64,000 bases of DNA, taken from Mycobacterium shigaense (lineage in GTDB: Bacteria; Actinomycetota; Actinomycetes; Mycobacteriales; Mycobacteriaceae). Below the pieces are notes generated by a model. That model was not told the origin of the DNA, searched no databases, and saw only the letters and a list, made by a program, of their open reading frames with translations. The stretch is from NCBI RefSeq assembly GCF_002356315.1, contig NZ_AP018164.1:1240001-1304000 (forward strand), given 5' to 3'. The number at the start of each line of letters is the position of its first letter. The stretch's first letter is position 1. Made by a program: the position numbers and the translations under genes. Of this stretch, positions 1 to 8,649 are shown piece after piece.

Positions 1-760
1 AGTACTTGGTCCACTTCTCGTTCTCGTGCAGCAGCGCGGGTGCGGCCGGAACGTCGAGATCGGCGTGGTCGAGCGCGTCGGCGTCGGGCAGCGCCACCGT
101 TCGTATCCGGGCGGGGCCCGCACCGGCCACGGCGCAGAACAGCACGACCTCCTGCAGGACGCCGTCGAACACCAACCGCTCGAACGTGATCAGGGTGATT
201 TCGTGAAATCGCGCCAGCAGAAATTCGCGCAGCGGCGCGGCATAGCCGACTTGGAGCAACTCGGCGGGCAGCACCAGGCCCACCCGGCCGCCGTCGCGCA
301 CCAACGCCGTGCTCGCGACGACGAAGGGAACCCAGGCGTTGGTCAGCTTGCTGGGGCGCAGGCCCTCGCGCCGCATCAGCTCCAGCGCCGGCTCGCGCTG
401 CTCGGCTGCCCAGTTGCCGAAGCGGATGTAGGGCGGGTTGCCCGCCACACCGTCCCAGCCGTCCCACCCGCCGGCGGCGCACGCGGTGTCCGCCAGCCAG
501 GTGAACAGGCTGCCCGCGTCGACGGGCGCGAATTCCCGCGCCTTGGCCGCCTCGGCCGCGACGAGCTCCACGCCGTGCGCCCGGTCGCTGAGCAGGGCCA
601 GCTCGCGCAGGATACGGCCGTCGCCGCACGACGGTTCGACGATGCGGGCACCCGCTTGGCGAACCCAGCCGGCCAGAAACCGGGCGACCGGCGCCGGCGT
701 GTAGTACCCGCCGCGCACCTTGTCCGCCGACGCTGTCGGCTTGCCCGCGAACGTCTTCAC
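1..760 (-). CDS. N6-adenine DNA methyltransferase-like protein, 3' end outside window
   Basis: The open frame runs from a GTG at 760 off the left edge, so about 253 N-terminal residues are visible. It has the layout of a class I SAM-dependent DNA methylase: a YYTPAPVARF opening, a SAM-binding stretch IVEPSCGDGRIL near residue 40, and the catalytic NPPY tetrapeptide near residue 109. NPPY is the signature of N6-adenine methylases. The gene starts 10 nt after the fbiB stop and is probably co-transcribed with fbiA-fbiB; the M. tuberculosis equivalent is Rv3263 as I recall. No restriction partner or specificity subunit is visible. The target sequence cannot be inferred. Confidence 0.85.
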   Translation of the reverse strand, partial: MKTFAGKPTASADKVRGGYYTPAPVARFLAGWVRQAGARIVEPSCGDGRILRELALLSDRAHGVELVAAEAAKAREFAPVDAGSLFTWLADTACAAGGWDGWDGVAGNPPYIRFGNWAAEQREPALELMRREGLRPSKLTNAWVPFVVASTALVRDGGRVGLVLPAELLQVGYAAPLREFLLARFHEITLITFERLVFDGVLQEVVLFCAVAGAGPARIRTVALPDADALDHADLDVPAAPALLHENEKWTKY

Positions 761-770
761 CGGGCCAGTA

Positions 771-2114
771 TCACTTGCGGATCAGCAAATCCCCGGCATC
801 GGCGGCCTCCCGCGGGCCGCCGGGGTCTTCGGCGGCGTAGCCGATCGCGATGGCACCCAACGGCTCCCAGTCCGCCGGCAGCTCCAGCTCGGCGCGAACC
901 AGGTCGGCCGCGAAGATCGTCGAGCCGATCCAGCAGCTGCCCACCCCGCGCACGGCCAGCGCCACCAGCAGCGCCTGCACGGCGGCGCCGACGGCGACGG
1001 TGAACATGGTGTGTTCGGCGTCGGTGCGCGCGGCGTCAGGATAGCTGTGGGCGCCGTCGAGCACCAGCATCGGGATGACGACCTCGGGGGCGTCGTAGAG
1101 AATCTGGCCGCGCCCGACGCGGCGCGCCACGGCCTCGGCGGGCTTGCCGTCGCCGGCCAGATCGGCACGCCACTTGTCCTTCATGCGGTCCAGCAGCCGG
1201 GTCCGGGTCGACGCCGTCCGCAGCCACATGAACCGCACCGGCCGGGTGTGGTGGGGGGCGGGCGCGGTCAGCGCCTCGGCGACGGCCGCCTCGATCAGCT
1301 CCGGCGCAACGGGCTCGTCCGAGAACCGGCGCACCGAGCGGCGCAGCAACTGGGCTTGCTGGCGGCCCAGCTCGATGGCCTCCGCGGTGCCCAGCCAGAA
1401 CAGATCCTCCGCGCCGGCGCGCAGCAGGTCCCGGGCCGTCGTGCCGTCGTCGCTGACGGCCAGCCCGCGCACCACGGCCACCGGCAGCGCGGTCAGCTTG
1501 CCCTTGACCAGGTCGGCCGCGGCCGCGACCTCGTCGGCCACCGCGATCTCGGTGACCACTAACTCGTTGCCGTGCTCGTCGACCGCGCCCGAATAACCGT
1601 GCAACACAGCCAGACCGGCCGCGCCAATCGCGACGTCGATCTGGCCGTTGCGCCAGGCCCGGCCCATGGTGTCGGTGATGACGACGGCGACGTCGACGCC
1701 CAGCCGCTCCCGCAGCGCGCCGCGCAGCGCCGCCGCGCTGCCGTCGGGATCGACGGGCAGCAACGCCAGTTCGGCGCGGCTGACGTTGGAGCCGTCGATG
1801 CCGGCGGCGGCTTGCACCAGCCCGATCCGGTTCTCGGTGATCAGGGTCCGGCCCTTGCGGGCCAGCACCCGCACCGCCTCCTGGTCGACCAGCGTGCGGC
1901 GCAGTTCGTCGCGCTCCTCGGGGTCCTCGGGCGCCGCCACCAGCCGGCCCTCGCACTTGGACACCACCTTGCTGGTGACCACCACGACGTCGCCGTCGCG
2001 CAGCCACGGCGCGGCGCCCGCGAGAGCGGCGCCCAGATCGTCGCCGGGGCGGAACTCGGGAAGCCCCGCGACGGGGAGGATTTCGACGGCCGCGGCCGCG
2101 CCGTGCTCGATCAT
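771..2114 (-). CDS. fbiB: Bifunctional F420-0:gamma-glutamyl ligase / C-terminal FMN-reductase-like domain FbiB
   Basis: FbiB (447 aa) completes coenzyme F420. The N-terminal CofE-like half adds glutamates to F420-0. The C-terminal nitroreductase-fold half (about residue 250 on, from [12 protein letters not shown]) reduces the dehydro precursor with FMN. The start used is the ATG at 2114 ([12 protein letters not shown]), which overlaps the fbiA TGA in an ATGA and gives the family's usual length near 448 aa; the longer open frame upstream is only fbiA read in another frame. N-terminal landmarks include [14 protein letters not shown]. It lies between fbiA and the methylase, a conserved actinobacterial arrangement. 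Confidence 0.95.
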   Translation of the reverse strand: MIEHGAAAAVEILPVAGLPEFRPGDDLGAALAGAAPWLRDGDVVVVTSKVVSKCEGRLVAAPEDPEERDELRRTLVDQEAVRVLARKGRTLITENRIGLVQAAAGIDGSNVSRAELALLPVDPDGSAAALRGALRERLGVDVAVVITDTMGRAWRNGQIDVAIGAAGLAVLHGYSGAVDEHGNELVVTEIAVADEVAAAADLVKGKLTALPVAVVRGLAVSDDGTTARDLLRAGAEDLFWLGTAEAIELGRQQAQLLRRSVRRFSDEPVAPELIEAAVAEALTAPAPHHTRPVRFMWLRTASTRTRLLDRMKDKWRADLAGDGKPAEAVARRVGRGQILYDAPEVVIPMLVLDGAHSYPDAARTDAEHTMFTVAVGAAVQALLVALAVRGVGSCWIGSTIFAADLVRAELELPADWEPLGAIAIGYAAEDPGGPREAADAGDLLIRK

Positions 2115-3103
2115 GGGGCGACGCCCGCCAGGTCCAGTCCGGCGCGCACCATCTCGGCCGTCGCGGTGGGGTCGGTCATCAGCAGCGGTATGGAGCGCAC
2201 GGCGACGCCCTCGATGTCGGCGTGATCGCCCTCGGCCACCAGCCAGGCATCCAAGACCCCGGTGCCCCGCCGCGCGCCGAAGTGACGGCCGACCGCCTCC
2301 GCGGTGGACTCGACGCCGACGACCTTGAGGCATTCATCGGCCATGCCGCGCAACGGCTTTCCGCCGATGATCGGTGAGTAGCCGACCACCGGCGCGGCGG
2401 CCGAGCGCAGCGCCCCGCGGATACCGGGCACGGCCAGGATGGCCCCGACGCTGACGACCGGATTCGACGGTGCCAGCAAGATGACGTCGGCCTCGGCGAT
2501 GGCCGTCAGCGCTTCGGTTGCGGCGCTGGCCTTTTCGGCGCCGACGAACGCGAAGCTGTGCGTCGGCACCTTGGCCCGGTAACGCACCCACCATTCCTGG
2601 AAATGGATCGCCCGGCGGCTGTCGTCTGCCGGATCGGTGATCACCACATGGGTCTCGCAGCGGTCGTCGCTGGCCGGCACCAACCGCGCGCCGGGTTGCC
2701 ACCGGTCGCACAGCGCCGTGGTGATCTGTGATAGCGGGTAGCCCGCCTGCAGCATCTGGGTGCGCACTAGGTGGGTGCCCAGGTCGCGGTCGCCCAATAA
2801 AAACCAGTCTGGTTGTACGCCGTAGCGCGCCAATTCCTCTTTGGCGTGCCAGGTTTCGTCGCGGTGACCCCACCCTCGCTCGGGGTCCACGCCTCCACCT
2901 AAGGTATACATACAGGTGTCCATATCAGGACACACGCGCACTCCGTGGATCCAGGCATCGTCGCCAATGTTGACGACCGCAGTCAGCTCATGACTGGTCG
3001 TATCGGATCCCGCTGCGCCGAATTGCCCTAGGCCCAGCAGTTGTTGGACCCCGAGCAGGAAACGAGCGCCGCCGACCCCCCCGACGAGAACGGTGACCTT
3101 CAC
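2111..3103 (-). CDS. fbiA: 2-phospho-L-lactate/enolpyruvyl transferase FbiA
   Basis: FbiA (330 aa) transfers the (enol)pyruvyl-phosphate moiety from its GDP-activated donor to the deazaflavin Fo, giving (dehydro-)F420-0. The start chosen is the GTG at 3103, giving [18 protein letters not shown], the characteristic CofD/FbiA N-terminus; M. tuberculosis FbiA is about 331 aa. An in-frame extension to 3304 has no family similarity and is probably untranslated. NIGDD and PSNPVVSVG are also visible. Its stop overlaps the fbiB start by 4 nt, so translation is probably coupled. The gene is divergent from whiB2. Confidence 0.95.
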   Translation of the reverse strand: MKVTVLVGGVGGARFLLGVQQLLGLGQFGAAGSDTTSHELTAVVNIGDDAWIHGVRVCPDMDTCMYTLGGGVDPERGWGHRDETWHAKEELARYGVQPDWFLLGDRDLGTHLVRTQMLQAGYPLSQITTALCDRWQPGARLVPASDDRCETHVVITDPADDSRRAIHFQEWWVRYRAKVPTHSFAFVGAEKASAATEALTAIAEADVILLAPSNPVVSVGAILAVPGIRGALRSAAAPVVGYSPIIGGKPLRGMADECLKVVGVESTAEAVGRHFGARRGTGVLDAWLVAEGDHADIEGVAVRSIPLLMTDPTATAEMVRAGLDLAGVAP

Positions 3104-3441
3104 GTGAGCCTCACGAAGCACGACAGTACCGGCCGCCGACAGTGCCACTGTGAGGCCCTTTTTGACGACGACATAAGGAGTGTTGCGAGCCTGTGATCGA
3201 CACGCCGAAAGCCTCTTGCAACAGAAACGCCGAAATTTGGTCACGAGATGATATGGAATTGCGGCGAAACGCTTGACCCGGCTGATCAACCCGTGTCTAA
3301 TCACATCAGTGTCATTTCCCGGTTAGCCGGCCGGTTCCGGTGTCGCAGACCGAGATTCGATCACTTGTTCGAATTGTCTGTTACATCAGAACAGTGGGCA
3401 ACTTTCACTCTCTCAAAATGAAGCTGAGGAGGCGGACGCGC
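3104..3441. promoter_or_regulatory. Divergent fbiA/whiB2 intergenic region
   Basis: This 338-nt gap lies between the fbiA and whiB2 start codons and must hold both promoters. Frames on both strands remain open through part of it but encode nothing recognisable. A purine-rich GAGGAGG at about 3426-3432 is the whiB2 ribosome binding site. I see no convincing palindromic operator. The length suggests long 5' leaders, which are common for whiB genes. Confidence 0.5.
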
Positions 3442-3807
3442 ATGTCTTATGAGCACCTTCGGGGCATTATGACTAGCACACCGCACACCGCGATTGGCTC
3501 AGCAGCGACGCCAATCGTCCGGCCGCACCTGACCGTGGTTCCGGATGCGCCAGTCGCATTCGAACCCGAGCCGTTGCCACCGGCCACCCCCGACCAATGG
3601 CAGGACCGTGCGCTGTGCGCGCAGACGGATCCCGAAGCCTTCTTTCCGGAGAAGGGCGGCTCCACCCGAGAGGCGAAGAAGATCTGCCTCGGGTGCGAGG
3701 TGCGTCATGAGTGCCTCGACTACGCCCTGGCGCACGACGAGCGCTTCGGCATCTGGGGCGGTCTGTCCGAACGGGAGCGTCGCCGCCTCAAACGCGGCAT
3801 CATCTGA
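3442..3807 (+). CDS. whiB2: WhiB-family [4Fe-4S] transcription regulator WhiB2
   Basis: This 121-aa protein has the Wbl core: four cysteines in the pattern C-x(n)-C-x2-C-x5-C (ALCAQTDPEAFF, KKICLGCEVRHEC), which bind an Fe-S cluster, then the GIWGG turn and a basic tail RRRLKRGII. WhiB2/WhmD is associated with septum formation and division. The ATG at 3442 (MSYEHLRG) is chosen because GAGGAGG precedes it by about 10 nt. An in-frame GTG at 3340 and a later ATG would make longer or shorter forms, and N-terminal length differs between mycobacteria. It converges with the metallopeptidase-like gene across a small hairpin. Confidence 0.93.
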   Translation: MSYEHLRGIMTSTPHTAIGSAATPIVRPHLTVVPDAPVAFEPEPLPPATPDQWQDRALCAQTDPEAFFPEKGGSTREAKKICLGCEVRHECLDYALAHDERFGIWGGLSERERRRLKRGII

Positions 3808-3814
3808 TCTTCCG

Positions 3815-3828
3815 AGCCCGCCCGGGCT
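3815..3828. terminator. Hairpin between convergent whiB2 and DUF1025-type gene
   Basis: AGCCCG (3815-3820) and CGGGCT (3823-3828) form a 6-bp GC stem with a 2-nt separation in the 19-nt gap between the two stop codons. There is no U-tract. GC-rich hairpins of this kind are plausible mycobacterial terminators, and this one could act in both directions. Confidence 0.45.
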
Positions 3829-4249
3829 ATTCGTCGTCGATCGTCGGATCGATGAGCGAGGGTTCGACATCAAGGTAGATGGCCACCTGAGCCACCAGGA
3901 TCTCGTGCAGCAACTCGCCGAGTTCGAGCGTGTCCTTGGCCCGTCGTTCGATGGGTTTGCGGAACAACACAATTCGGGCTCGAGTGGCGTTGCCGCGGAT
4001 GTCGACGCCGGCCGGGATCAGCCGGGCGAGCGCGATCGGGCCGTCGGCGACGACCTCCGGCGGCCACTGCACGCTGTCGGGGTCCTTGGCCGAGATGCGC
4101 GGGATCTCGTCGACCGCCACATCGAGTTCGGCCACGCGATCCTGCAACCTTCGCTCGATGGGTTCGTAGGCCTCCAGCACGGCCATGTCGAAGCGCTCGG
4201 CGCGGCTGCGCCACCCCGGCACCGTCGGCGGCAGCAACGGCCCGCGCAT
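3827..4249 (-). CDS. Metallopeptidase-family (zincin-like) protein, Rv3259-like, degenerate zinc motif
   Basis: A 140-aa protein matching the small zincin-like metallopeptidase family (PF06262-type) in overall layout: RARIVLFRKPIERRA, then LLHEILVAQVAIYLDV near the C-terminus. The family usually carries HExxHxxG; here H115 and E116 are present but the second histidine position is valine (HEILV). Catalytic zinc binding is therefore doubtful. The ATG at 4249 gives MRGPLLPPTVPGWR, which I remember as the conserved start; the frame stays open upstream. It lies between whiB2 and the DUF3499 gene, as in M. tuberculosis. Confidence 0.8.
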   Translation of the reverse strand: MRGPLLPPTVPGWRSRAERFDMAVLEAYEPIERRLQDRVAELDVAVDEIPRISAKDPDSVQWPPEVVADGPIALARLIPAGVDIRGNATRARIVLFRKPIERRAKDTLELGELLHEILVAQVAIYLDVEPSLIDPTIDDE

Positions 4250-4416
4250 GTCACGGCCGCGCCGCACCGCACGGTGCGCCGCCGACCGGCCGCGCGAATC
4301 GCCCACGCGCCGATGGTAACGGCTTGTCCGCCGTTGGTAACGGTTCGGAACTGCGCGCCCGCCGGTTGCGCGTGTCCGGCGCTTCGGCAGCGTTTCCGCA
4401 CGATAGCCTTTGCGAC

Positions 4417-4860
4417 GTGAACGTTCCCCGTCGCTGCTGCCGGCCCGGGTGTCCGCATTACGCCGTAGCGACCTTGACGTTCGTCTACTCGGACTCGACG
4501 GCAGTCGTAGGTCCACTCGCCACCGCGCGTGAACCCCACTCGTGGGACCTGTGCGTCAACCACGCCGGCCGGATCACCGCACCTCGCGGGTGGGAGCTGG
4601 TCCGCCACGCCGGGCCCCTGAACGCCGAGCCCGCCAACCCCGACGAGGACGACCTGGTCGCCCTGGCCGATGCCGTCCGCGAGGGCAGCCCGGCGGCGGG
4701 CGCCGCCCCGTTCGTGCCGGTGAACGGATTTGCTGATCCGCACGTCCACCACACCGGGCCGCACGCCACCGTGCCAACCAGCGGACTGCTGGCGCCGCCG
4801 GAGCAACGCTCCGGTCGCCGGCGGGGACACCTGCGGGTGTTGCCCGATCCCAGCGACTAG
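4417..4860 (+). CDS. DUF3499 family protein (Rv3258c-like)
   Basis: A 147-aa protein of unknown function, conserved in actinobacteria. The N-terminus CCRPGCPHYAVATLTFVY and a later SWDLCVNH supply cysteines and histidines that look like a small metal-binding knuckle. The C-terminal third is low-complexity. The GTG at 4417 is preferred because the conserved NVPRRCC block begins there; the open frame extends to 4324. It stands 71 nt upstream of manB on the same strand and may share its transcript. No function is known to me. Confidence 0.75.
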   Translation: MNVPRRCCRPGCPHYAVATLTFVYSDSTAVVGPLATAREPHSWDLCVNHAGRITAPRGWELVRHAGPLNAEPANPDEDDLVALADAVREGSPAAGAAPFVPVNGFADPHVHHTGPHATVPTSGLLAPPEQRSGRRRGHLRVLPDPSD

Positions 4861-4931
4861 GGGGTCGTGCGCCGGGCCGATAGGCTGACGTCGAAAGGCA
4901 AAGCGAACCACGGCGTCAGGAGGCCCCCCGC

Positions 4932-6329
4932 ATGTCCCGGCTTGCCGAGACTGTCCACCGTGTCATCAAGGCCTACGACGTCCGTGGGCTGGTAGGTGAC
5001 GAGATCGACGAGGCGTTCGTCGGCGGCGTCGGGGCGGCCTTCGCGAAGTTGGTGCGCGGCGAGGGCGCCCGGCGCGTGGCGATCGGTTACGACATGCGGG
5101 ACAGCTCGCCGGCGCTCGCCGCGGCCTTCGCCGACGGGGTGACCGGTCAGGGCCTCGACGTAGTGCGCATCGGACTGGCCTCGACCGATCAGTTGTATTT
5201 CGCCTCGGGGCTGCTGGATTGCCCCGGCGCGATGTTCACCGCGAGCCACAACCCCGCCGCCTACAACGGCATCAAGCTGTGCCGGGCGGGGGCCAAACCC
5301 GTCGGGGCCGACAGCGGGCTGCGGGTGATCAGCGAGGACCTGATCGCCGGCGTCGCCCCCTACGACGGGCCGCAGGGCAGCATCTCGGATGCCGATGTGC
5401 TCGACGATTACGGCGCATTCCTGCGATCGCTGGTGGACACGTCCGGCTTGCGGCCGTTGCGGGTTGCGGTGGACGCCGGCAACGGCATGGCCGGACACAC
5501 CACGCCGGCCGTGCTGGGCGCCATCGACTCGATCACCTTGGTGCCGTTGTACTTCGAGCTCGACGGTTCGTTTCCCAACCACGAGGCCAACCCGCTGGAC
5601 CCGGCAAACCTGGTCGACCTGCAGGCCTGTGTGCTCGACACCGGCGCGGATATCGGGCTCGCCTTCGACGGGGACGCCGACCGCTGCTTCGTGGTCGACG
5701 AGCGCGGGGTGCCGGTCTCGCCGTCGACGGTGACCAGTCTGGTCGCTGCCCGCGAGCTGAGCCGCGAGATTGGCGCCACGATCATCCACAACGTCATCAC
5801 GTCGCGCGCGGTGCCCGAACTCGTCACCGAGCGTGGTGGCACGGCCTTGCGCTCGCGGGTGGGGCACTCCTATATCAAGGCAATGATGGCCGACACCGGT
5901 GCGATCTTCGGCGGCGAGCACTCCGCGCACTACTACTTCCGGGACTTCTGGGGAGCCGACTCGGGCATGCTCGCGGCGCTGTACGTCCTGGCCGCCCTTG
6001 GTGAGCAGGACCGCCCGCTGTCCGAGCTGACCGCGGACTACCAGCGCTACGAATCGTCGGGCGAAATCAACTTCACCGTGGCCGACGCCGCGCAATGTAC
6101 GGAAGCCGTGCTGAGGTCGTTCGGCAGCCGGATCCACTCCATCGATCACCTGGACGGGGTGACCGTCGACCTGGGCGACGGCAGCTGGTTCAACCTGCGC
6201 AGCTCGAACACCGAGCCGTTGTTGCGCCTCAATGCCGAGGGCCGCACCGCCGAGGACGTCGATGCGGTGGTCGCGCAGGTCAGCGCCGAGATCGGCGCGG
6301 TGGCGGTGCCCAGTGGGGCCGCACCGTGA
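4932..6329 (+). CDS. manB: Phosphomannomutase/phosphoglucomutase ManB (PmmA)
   Basis: A 465-aa alpha-D-phosphohexomutase converting mannose-6-phosphate to mannose-1-phosphate, which feeds GDP-mannose for PIMs, lipomannan/LAM and glycoproteins. Visible: the phosphoserine loop TASHNP (S105), the Mg-binding DGDADR at about 246-251, the sugar-binding GGEHSAHYYF, and the C-terminal phosphate-binding RSSNTEPLLRLN. The ATG at 4932 follows a GGAGG-like sequence. Its TGA overlaps the next gene's GTG in a GTGA. With manA downstream this is a mannose-activation operon. Confidence 0.95.
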   Translation: MSRLAETVHRVIKAYDVRGLVGDEIDEAFVGGVGAAFAKLVRGEGARRVAIGYDMRDSSPALAAAFADGVTGQGLDVVRIGLASTDQLYFASGLLDCPGAMFTASHNPAAYNGIKLCRAGAKPVGADSGLRVISEDLIAGVAPYDGPQGSISDADVLDDYGAFLRSLVDTSGLRPLRVAVDAGNGMAGHTTPAVLGAIDSITLVPLYFELDGSFPNHEANPLDPANLVDLQACVLDTGADIGLAFDGDADRCFVVDERGVPVSPSTVTSLVAARELSREIGATIIHNVITSRAVPELVTERGGTALRSRVGHSYIKAMMADTGAIFGGEHSAHYYFRDFWGADSGMLAALYVLAALGEQDRPLSELTADYQRYESSGEINFTVADAAQCTEAVLRSFGSRIHSIDHLDGVTVDLGDGSWFNLRSSNTEPLLRLNAEGRTAEDVDAVVAQVSAEIGAVAVPSGAAP

Positions 6330-7414
6330 ACACCACCCGGGCGATCGATCTCGAGGACACCGACGGCCTGCTCGCCGCCGACCGCGACGGCCTGCTGCGC
6401 GCCGCCTCGTCGGCCGGCGCCCAGGTGCGGGCCGCCGCCGCCGCGGTCGACGAGGGCGCGCTGGAATCGCTGCGCACCGAGGATCGCGCCCGCAGCGTGA
6501 TCTGGGTGGCTGGCCGCGGGACCGCCGAGACGGCCGGGGCGATGCTGGCGGCGACACTCGGGGGCGCGGCGTCGGCCCCGATCACGCTGGTCAGTGAGGC
6601 CCCGCCGTGGGTGGGTCCGCTCGACGTGCTGGTCGTCGCGGCCGACGATCCCGGCGATCCCGCCCTCGTCGGTGCCGCCGCGACCGGCGTGCGCCGCGGC
6701 GCGCGGGTCGTGGTCGTCGCCCCGTACGAAGGTCCGCTGCGGGACGTCACCGCCGGGCGGGCCGCGGTGCTGGCGCCGCGGTTGCGGGTGCCCGACGAGT
6801 TCGGGTTGTGCCGCTACCTGGCCGCCGGTTTGGCCACGTTGCACGCCGTGGACCCGAGGCTGAGCGTCGACCTGGCGGCGCTGGCCGACGAACTGGACGC
6901 CGAGGCGCTGCGCAACAGCGCCGGGCGCGAGCTGTTCACCAATCCGGCCAAGACCATCGCCGCGCGGATGTCCGACCGACAGGTCGCGCTCGCCGGTGAC
7001 TGCGCCGCGACGCTGGCACTGGCCCGGCACGCCAGCTCGATCCTGTTGCGCATCGCCCACCACGTGGTGGCCGCCGCCGGGCTGGCCGATGCGGTGGTCG
7101 CGCTGCGCTCGGCCGCCCACGCCGGCTCCGGATTGGGTCAAGCGCCCTCCTCGGTCGACGCCTTGTTCCACGACGAAGAGATCGACGGACCGCTGCCGCA
7201 GCGGGTGCGGGTGCTGGCGCTCACCTTGACCGACGACCGGACGGTCGCGGCTGCCCGGGTGGCCGGGCTCGACGACGCGCACATCGTCACGGCCGAGGAC
7301 GTGCCCGACGCGCCGCAGCCGTCGACCGGTGCGGGACGGGCCGAACAGCAACTGGCAGTATTGGCCGTCCGGCTGGAGATGGCCGCCGTTTACTTGCGAC
7401 TGGTACGGGGATAA
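6326..7414 (+). CDS. SIS/TobH-like phosphosugar isomerase-related protein (Rv3256c-like)
   Basis: This 362-aa protein lies between manB and manA and resembles the bifunctional phosphoglucose/phosphomannose-isomerase-type (SIS/TobH) family. The recognisable part is the C-terminal half (NSAGRELFTNPAKTIAARMSDRQ and the H-rich segment near residue 240). The start is the GTG at 6326 overlapping the manB stop; the open frame upstream is manB in another frame. Its context implies a role in mannose/glucose phosphate metabolism, but the substrate is not shown by the sequence. Confidence 0.75.
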   Translation: MNTTRAIDLEDTDGLLAADRDGLLRAASSAGAQVRAAAAAVDEGALESLRTEDRARSVIWVAGRGTAETAGAMLAATLGGAASAPITLVSEAPPWVGPLDVLVVAADDPGDPALVGAAATGVRRGARVVVVAPYEGPLRDVTAGRAAVLAPRLRVPDEFGLCRYLAAGLATLHAVDPRLSVDLAALADELDAEALRNSAGRELFTNPAKTIAARMSDRQVALAGDCAATLALARHASSILLRIAHHVVAAAGLADAVVALRSAAHAGSGLGQAPSSVDALFHDEEIDGPLPQRVRVLALTLTDDRTVAAARVAGLDDAHIVTAEDVPDAPQPSTGAGRAEQQLAVLAVRLEMAAVYLRLVRG

Positions 7415-7422
7415 AGAAGAAA

Positions 7423-8649
7423 GTGGAACTGCTTCGCGGAGCCTTGCGGACCTACGCCTGGGGATCGCGCACCGCCATCGCCGAATTCACCGGGCGTCCG
7501 ATCCCGGCGGCCCATCCCGAGGCCGAGCTGTGGTTCGGCGCGCACCCCGGCGACCCGGCCTGGCTCGAGACCGAGGGCGGCGAGACGTCCCTGATTCAGG
7601 CCCTGGCCGCCGACCCGGAGGGCCAGCTCGGCGCCGCGTCACGCGCCCGGTTCGGCGACGTGCTGCCGTTCCTGGTCAAGGTGCTGGCCGCCGACGAGCC
7701 GTTGTCGCTGCAGGCCCACCCCAGTGCCGAGCAGGCCGTCGAGGGTTATCTGCGCGAGGAGAAGCTGGGCATTCCGGTGGCTTCGCCGGTGCGCAACTAC
7801 CGCGACACGTCGCACAAGCCCGAAGTGTTGGTGGCGCTGCAGCCGTTCGAGGCTCTGGCCGGTTTTCGCCACGCGTCGCGCACCACGGAATTGCTGCGGG
7901 CCCTGGCGGTCTCCGACCTCGACCCCTACATCGAGTTGCTGAACGATCAGTCCGACGCGGACGGATTACGGGCGCTGTTCACCACCTGGATCACCGCGCC
8001 GCAGCCGGACATCGACGTGCTCGTGCCCGCCGTACTCGACGGGGCGATCCAGTATCTCAGTTCGGGCGCAACGGAATTCGCCGCCGAAGCCAAGACGGTG
8101 CTCGAACTCGGCGAGCGCTATCCCGACGATGCCGGCGTGCTGGCGGCGTTGCTGCTCAACCGCATCACTCTGGCCCCGGGCGAGGCCATCTATCTGCCGG
8201 CCGGCAACCTGCACACCTATCTGCGCGGGTTCGCGATCGAGGTGATGGCGAACTCGGACAACGTTTTGCGCGGCGGCCTGACCCCCAAGCACGTGGATGT
8301 GCCGGAGTTGCTGCGGGTGTTGGACTTCGCGCCCACCGCCGAGTCGCAGCTGCGGCCGCACGTCCACCACGAGGGGATCGGGCTGATCTACGAGACTCCG
8401 GCCGCCGAGTTCGCGGTCGCGTTGTTGTCCATCGACGGCGAGAATCTGGGGCACGAGGTCGATGCGTCGTCGAGCCACGAAGGCCCGCAGATCCTGTTGT
8501 GCGCCGAAGGATCCACGACGGTCCACGGCAAGACCGGCTCGCTGGCGCTGACGCGCGGCCAGGCCGCCTGGGTGCCCGCCGACGACGGCCCGATCCGGCT
8601 GGTCTCGCGCGAGCCCACGAAGGTGTTCAGGGCGACCGTAGGTTTGTGA
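7423..8649 (+). CDS. manA: Mannose-6-phosphate isomerase, class I ManA
   Basis: A 408-aa type I phosphomannose isomerase interconverting fructose-6-phosphate and mannose-6-phosphate, the entry into mannose metabolism. The N-terminal YAWGS opening, the metal-binding SLQAHPS segment (near 93-99), HKPEVLVAL and the second histidine region LPAGNLHTYLRG are all present. It starts with GTG at 7423, 9 nt after the preceding gene, preceded by an A/G-rich AAAGAAGAAA. Its last 23 nt overlap the convergent FAD oxidoreductase. Confidence 0.95.
   Translation: MELLRGALRTYAWGSRTAIAEFTGRPIPAAHPEAELWFGAHPGDPAWLETEGGETSLIQALAADPEGQLGAASRARFGDVLPFLVKVLAADEPLSLQAHPSAEQAVEGYLREEKLGIPVASPVRNYRDTSHKPEVLVALQPFEALAGFRHASRTTELLRALAVSDLDPYIELLNDQSDADGLRALFTTWITAPQPDIDVLVPAVLDGAIQYLSSGATEFAAEAKTVLELGERYPDDAGVLAALLLNRITLAPGEAIYLPAGNLHTYLRGFAIEVMANSDNVLRGGLTPKHVDVPELLRVLDFAPTAESQLRPHVHHEGIGLIYETPAAEFAVALLSIDGENLGHEVDASSSHEGPQILLCAEGSTTVHGKTGSLALTRGQAAWVPADDGPIRLVSREPTKVFRATVGL

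Noticed and set aside
4857..6557. 566-aa minus-strand open frame opposite manB
   Set aside because: It is the GC-rich antisense of manB, with Arg/Gly/Pro-biased composition and no family features; manB on the plus strand is unmistakable.
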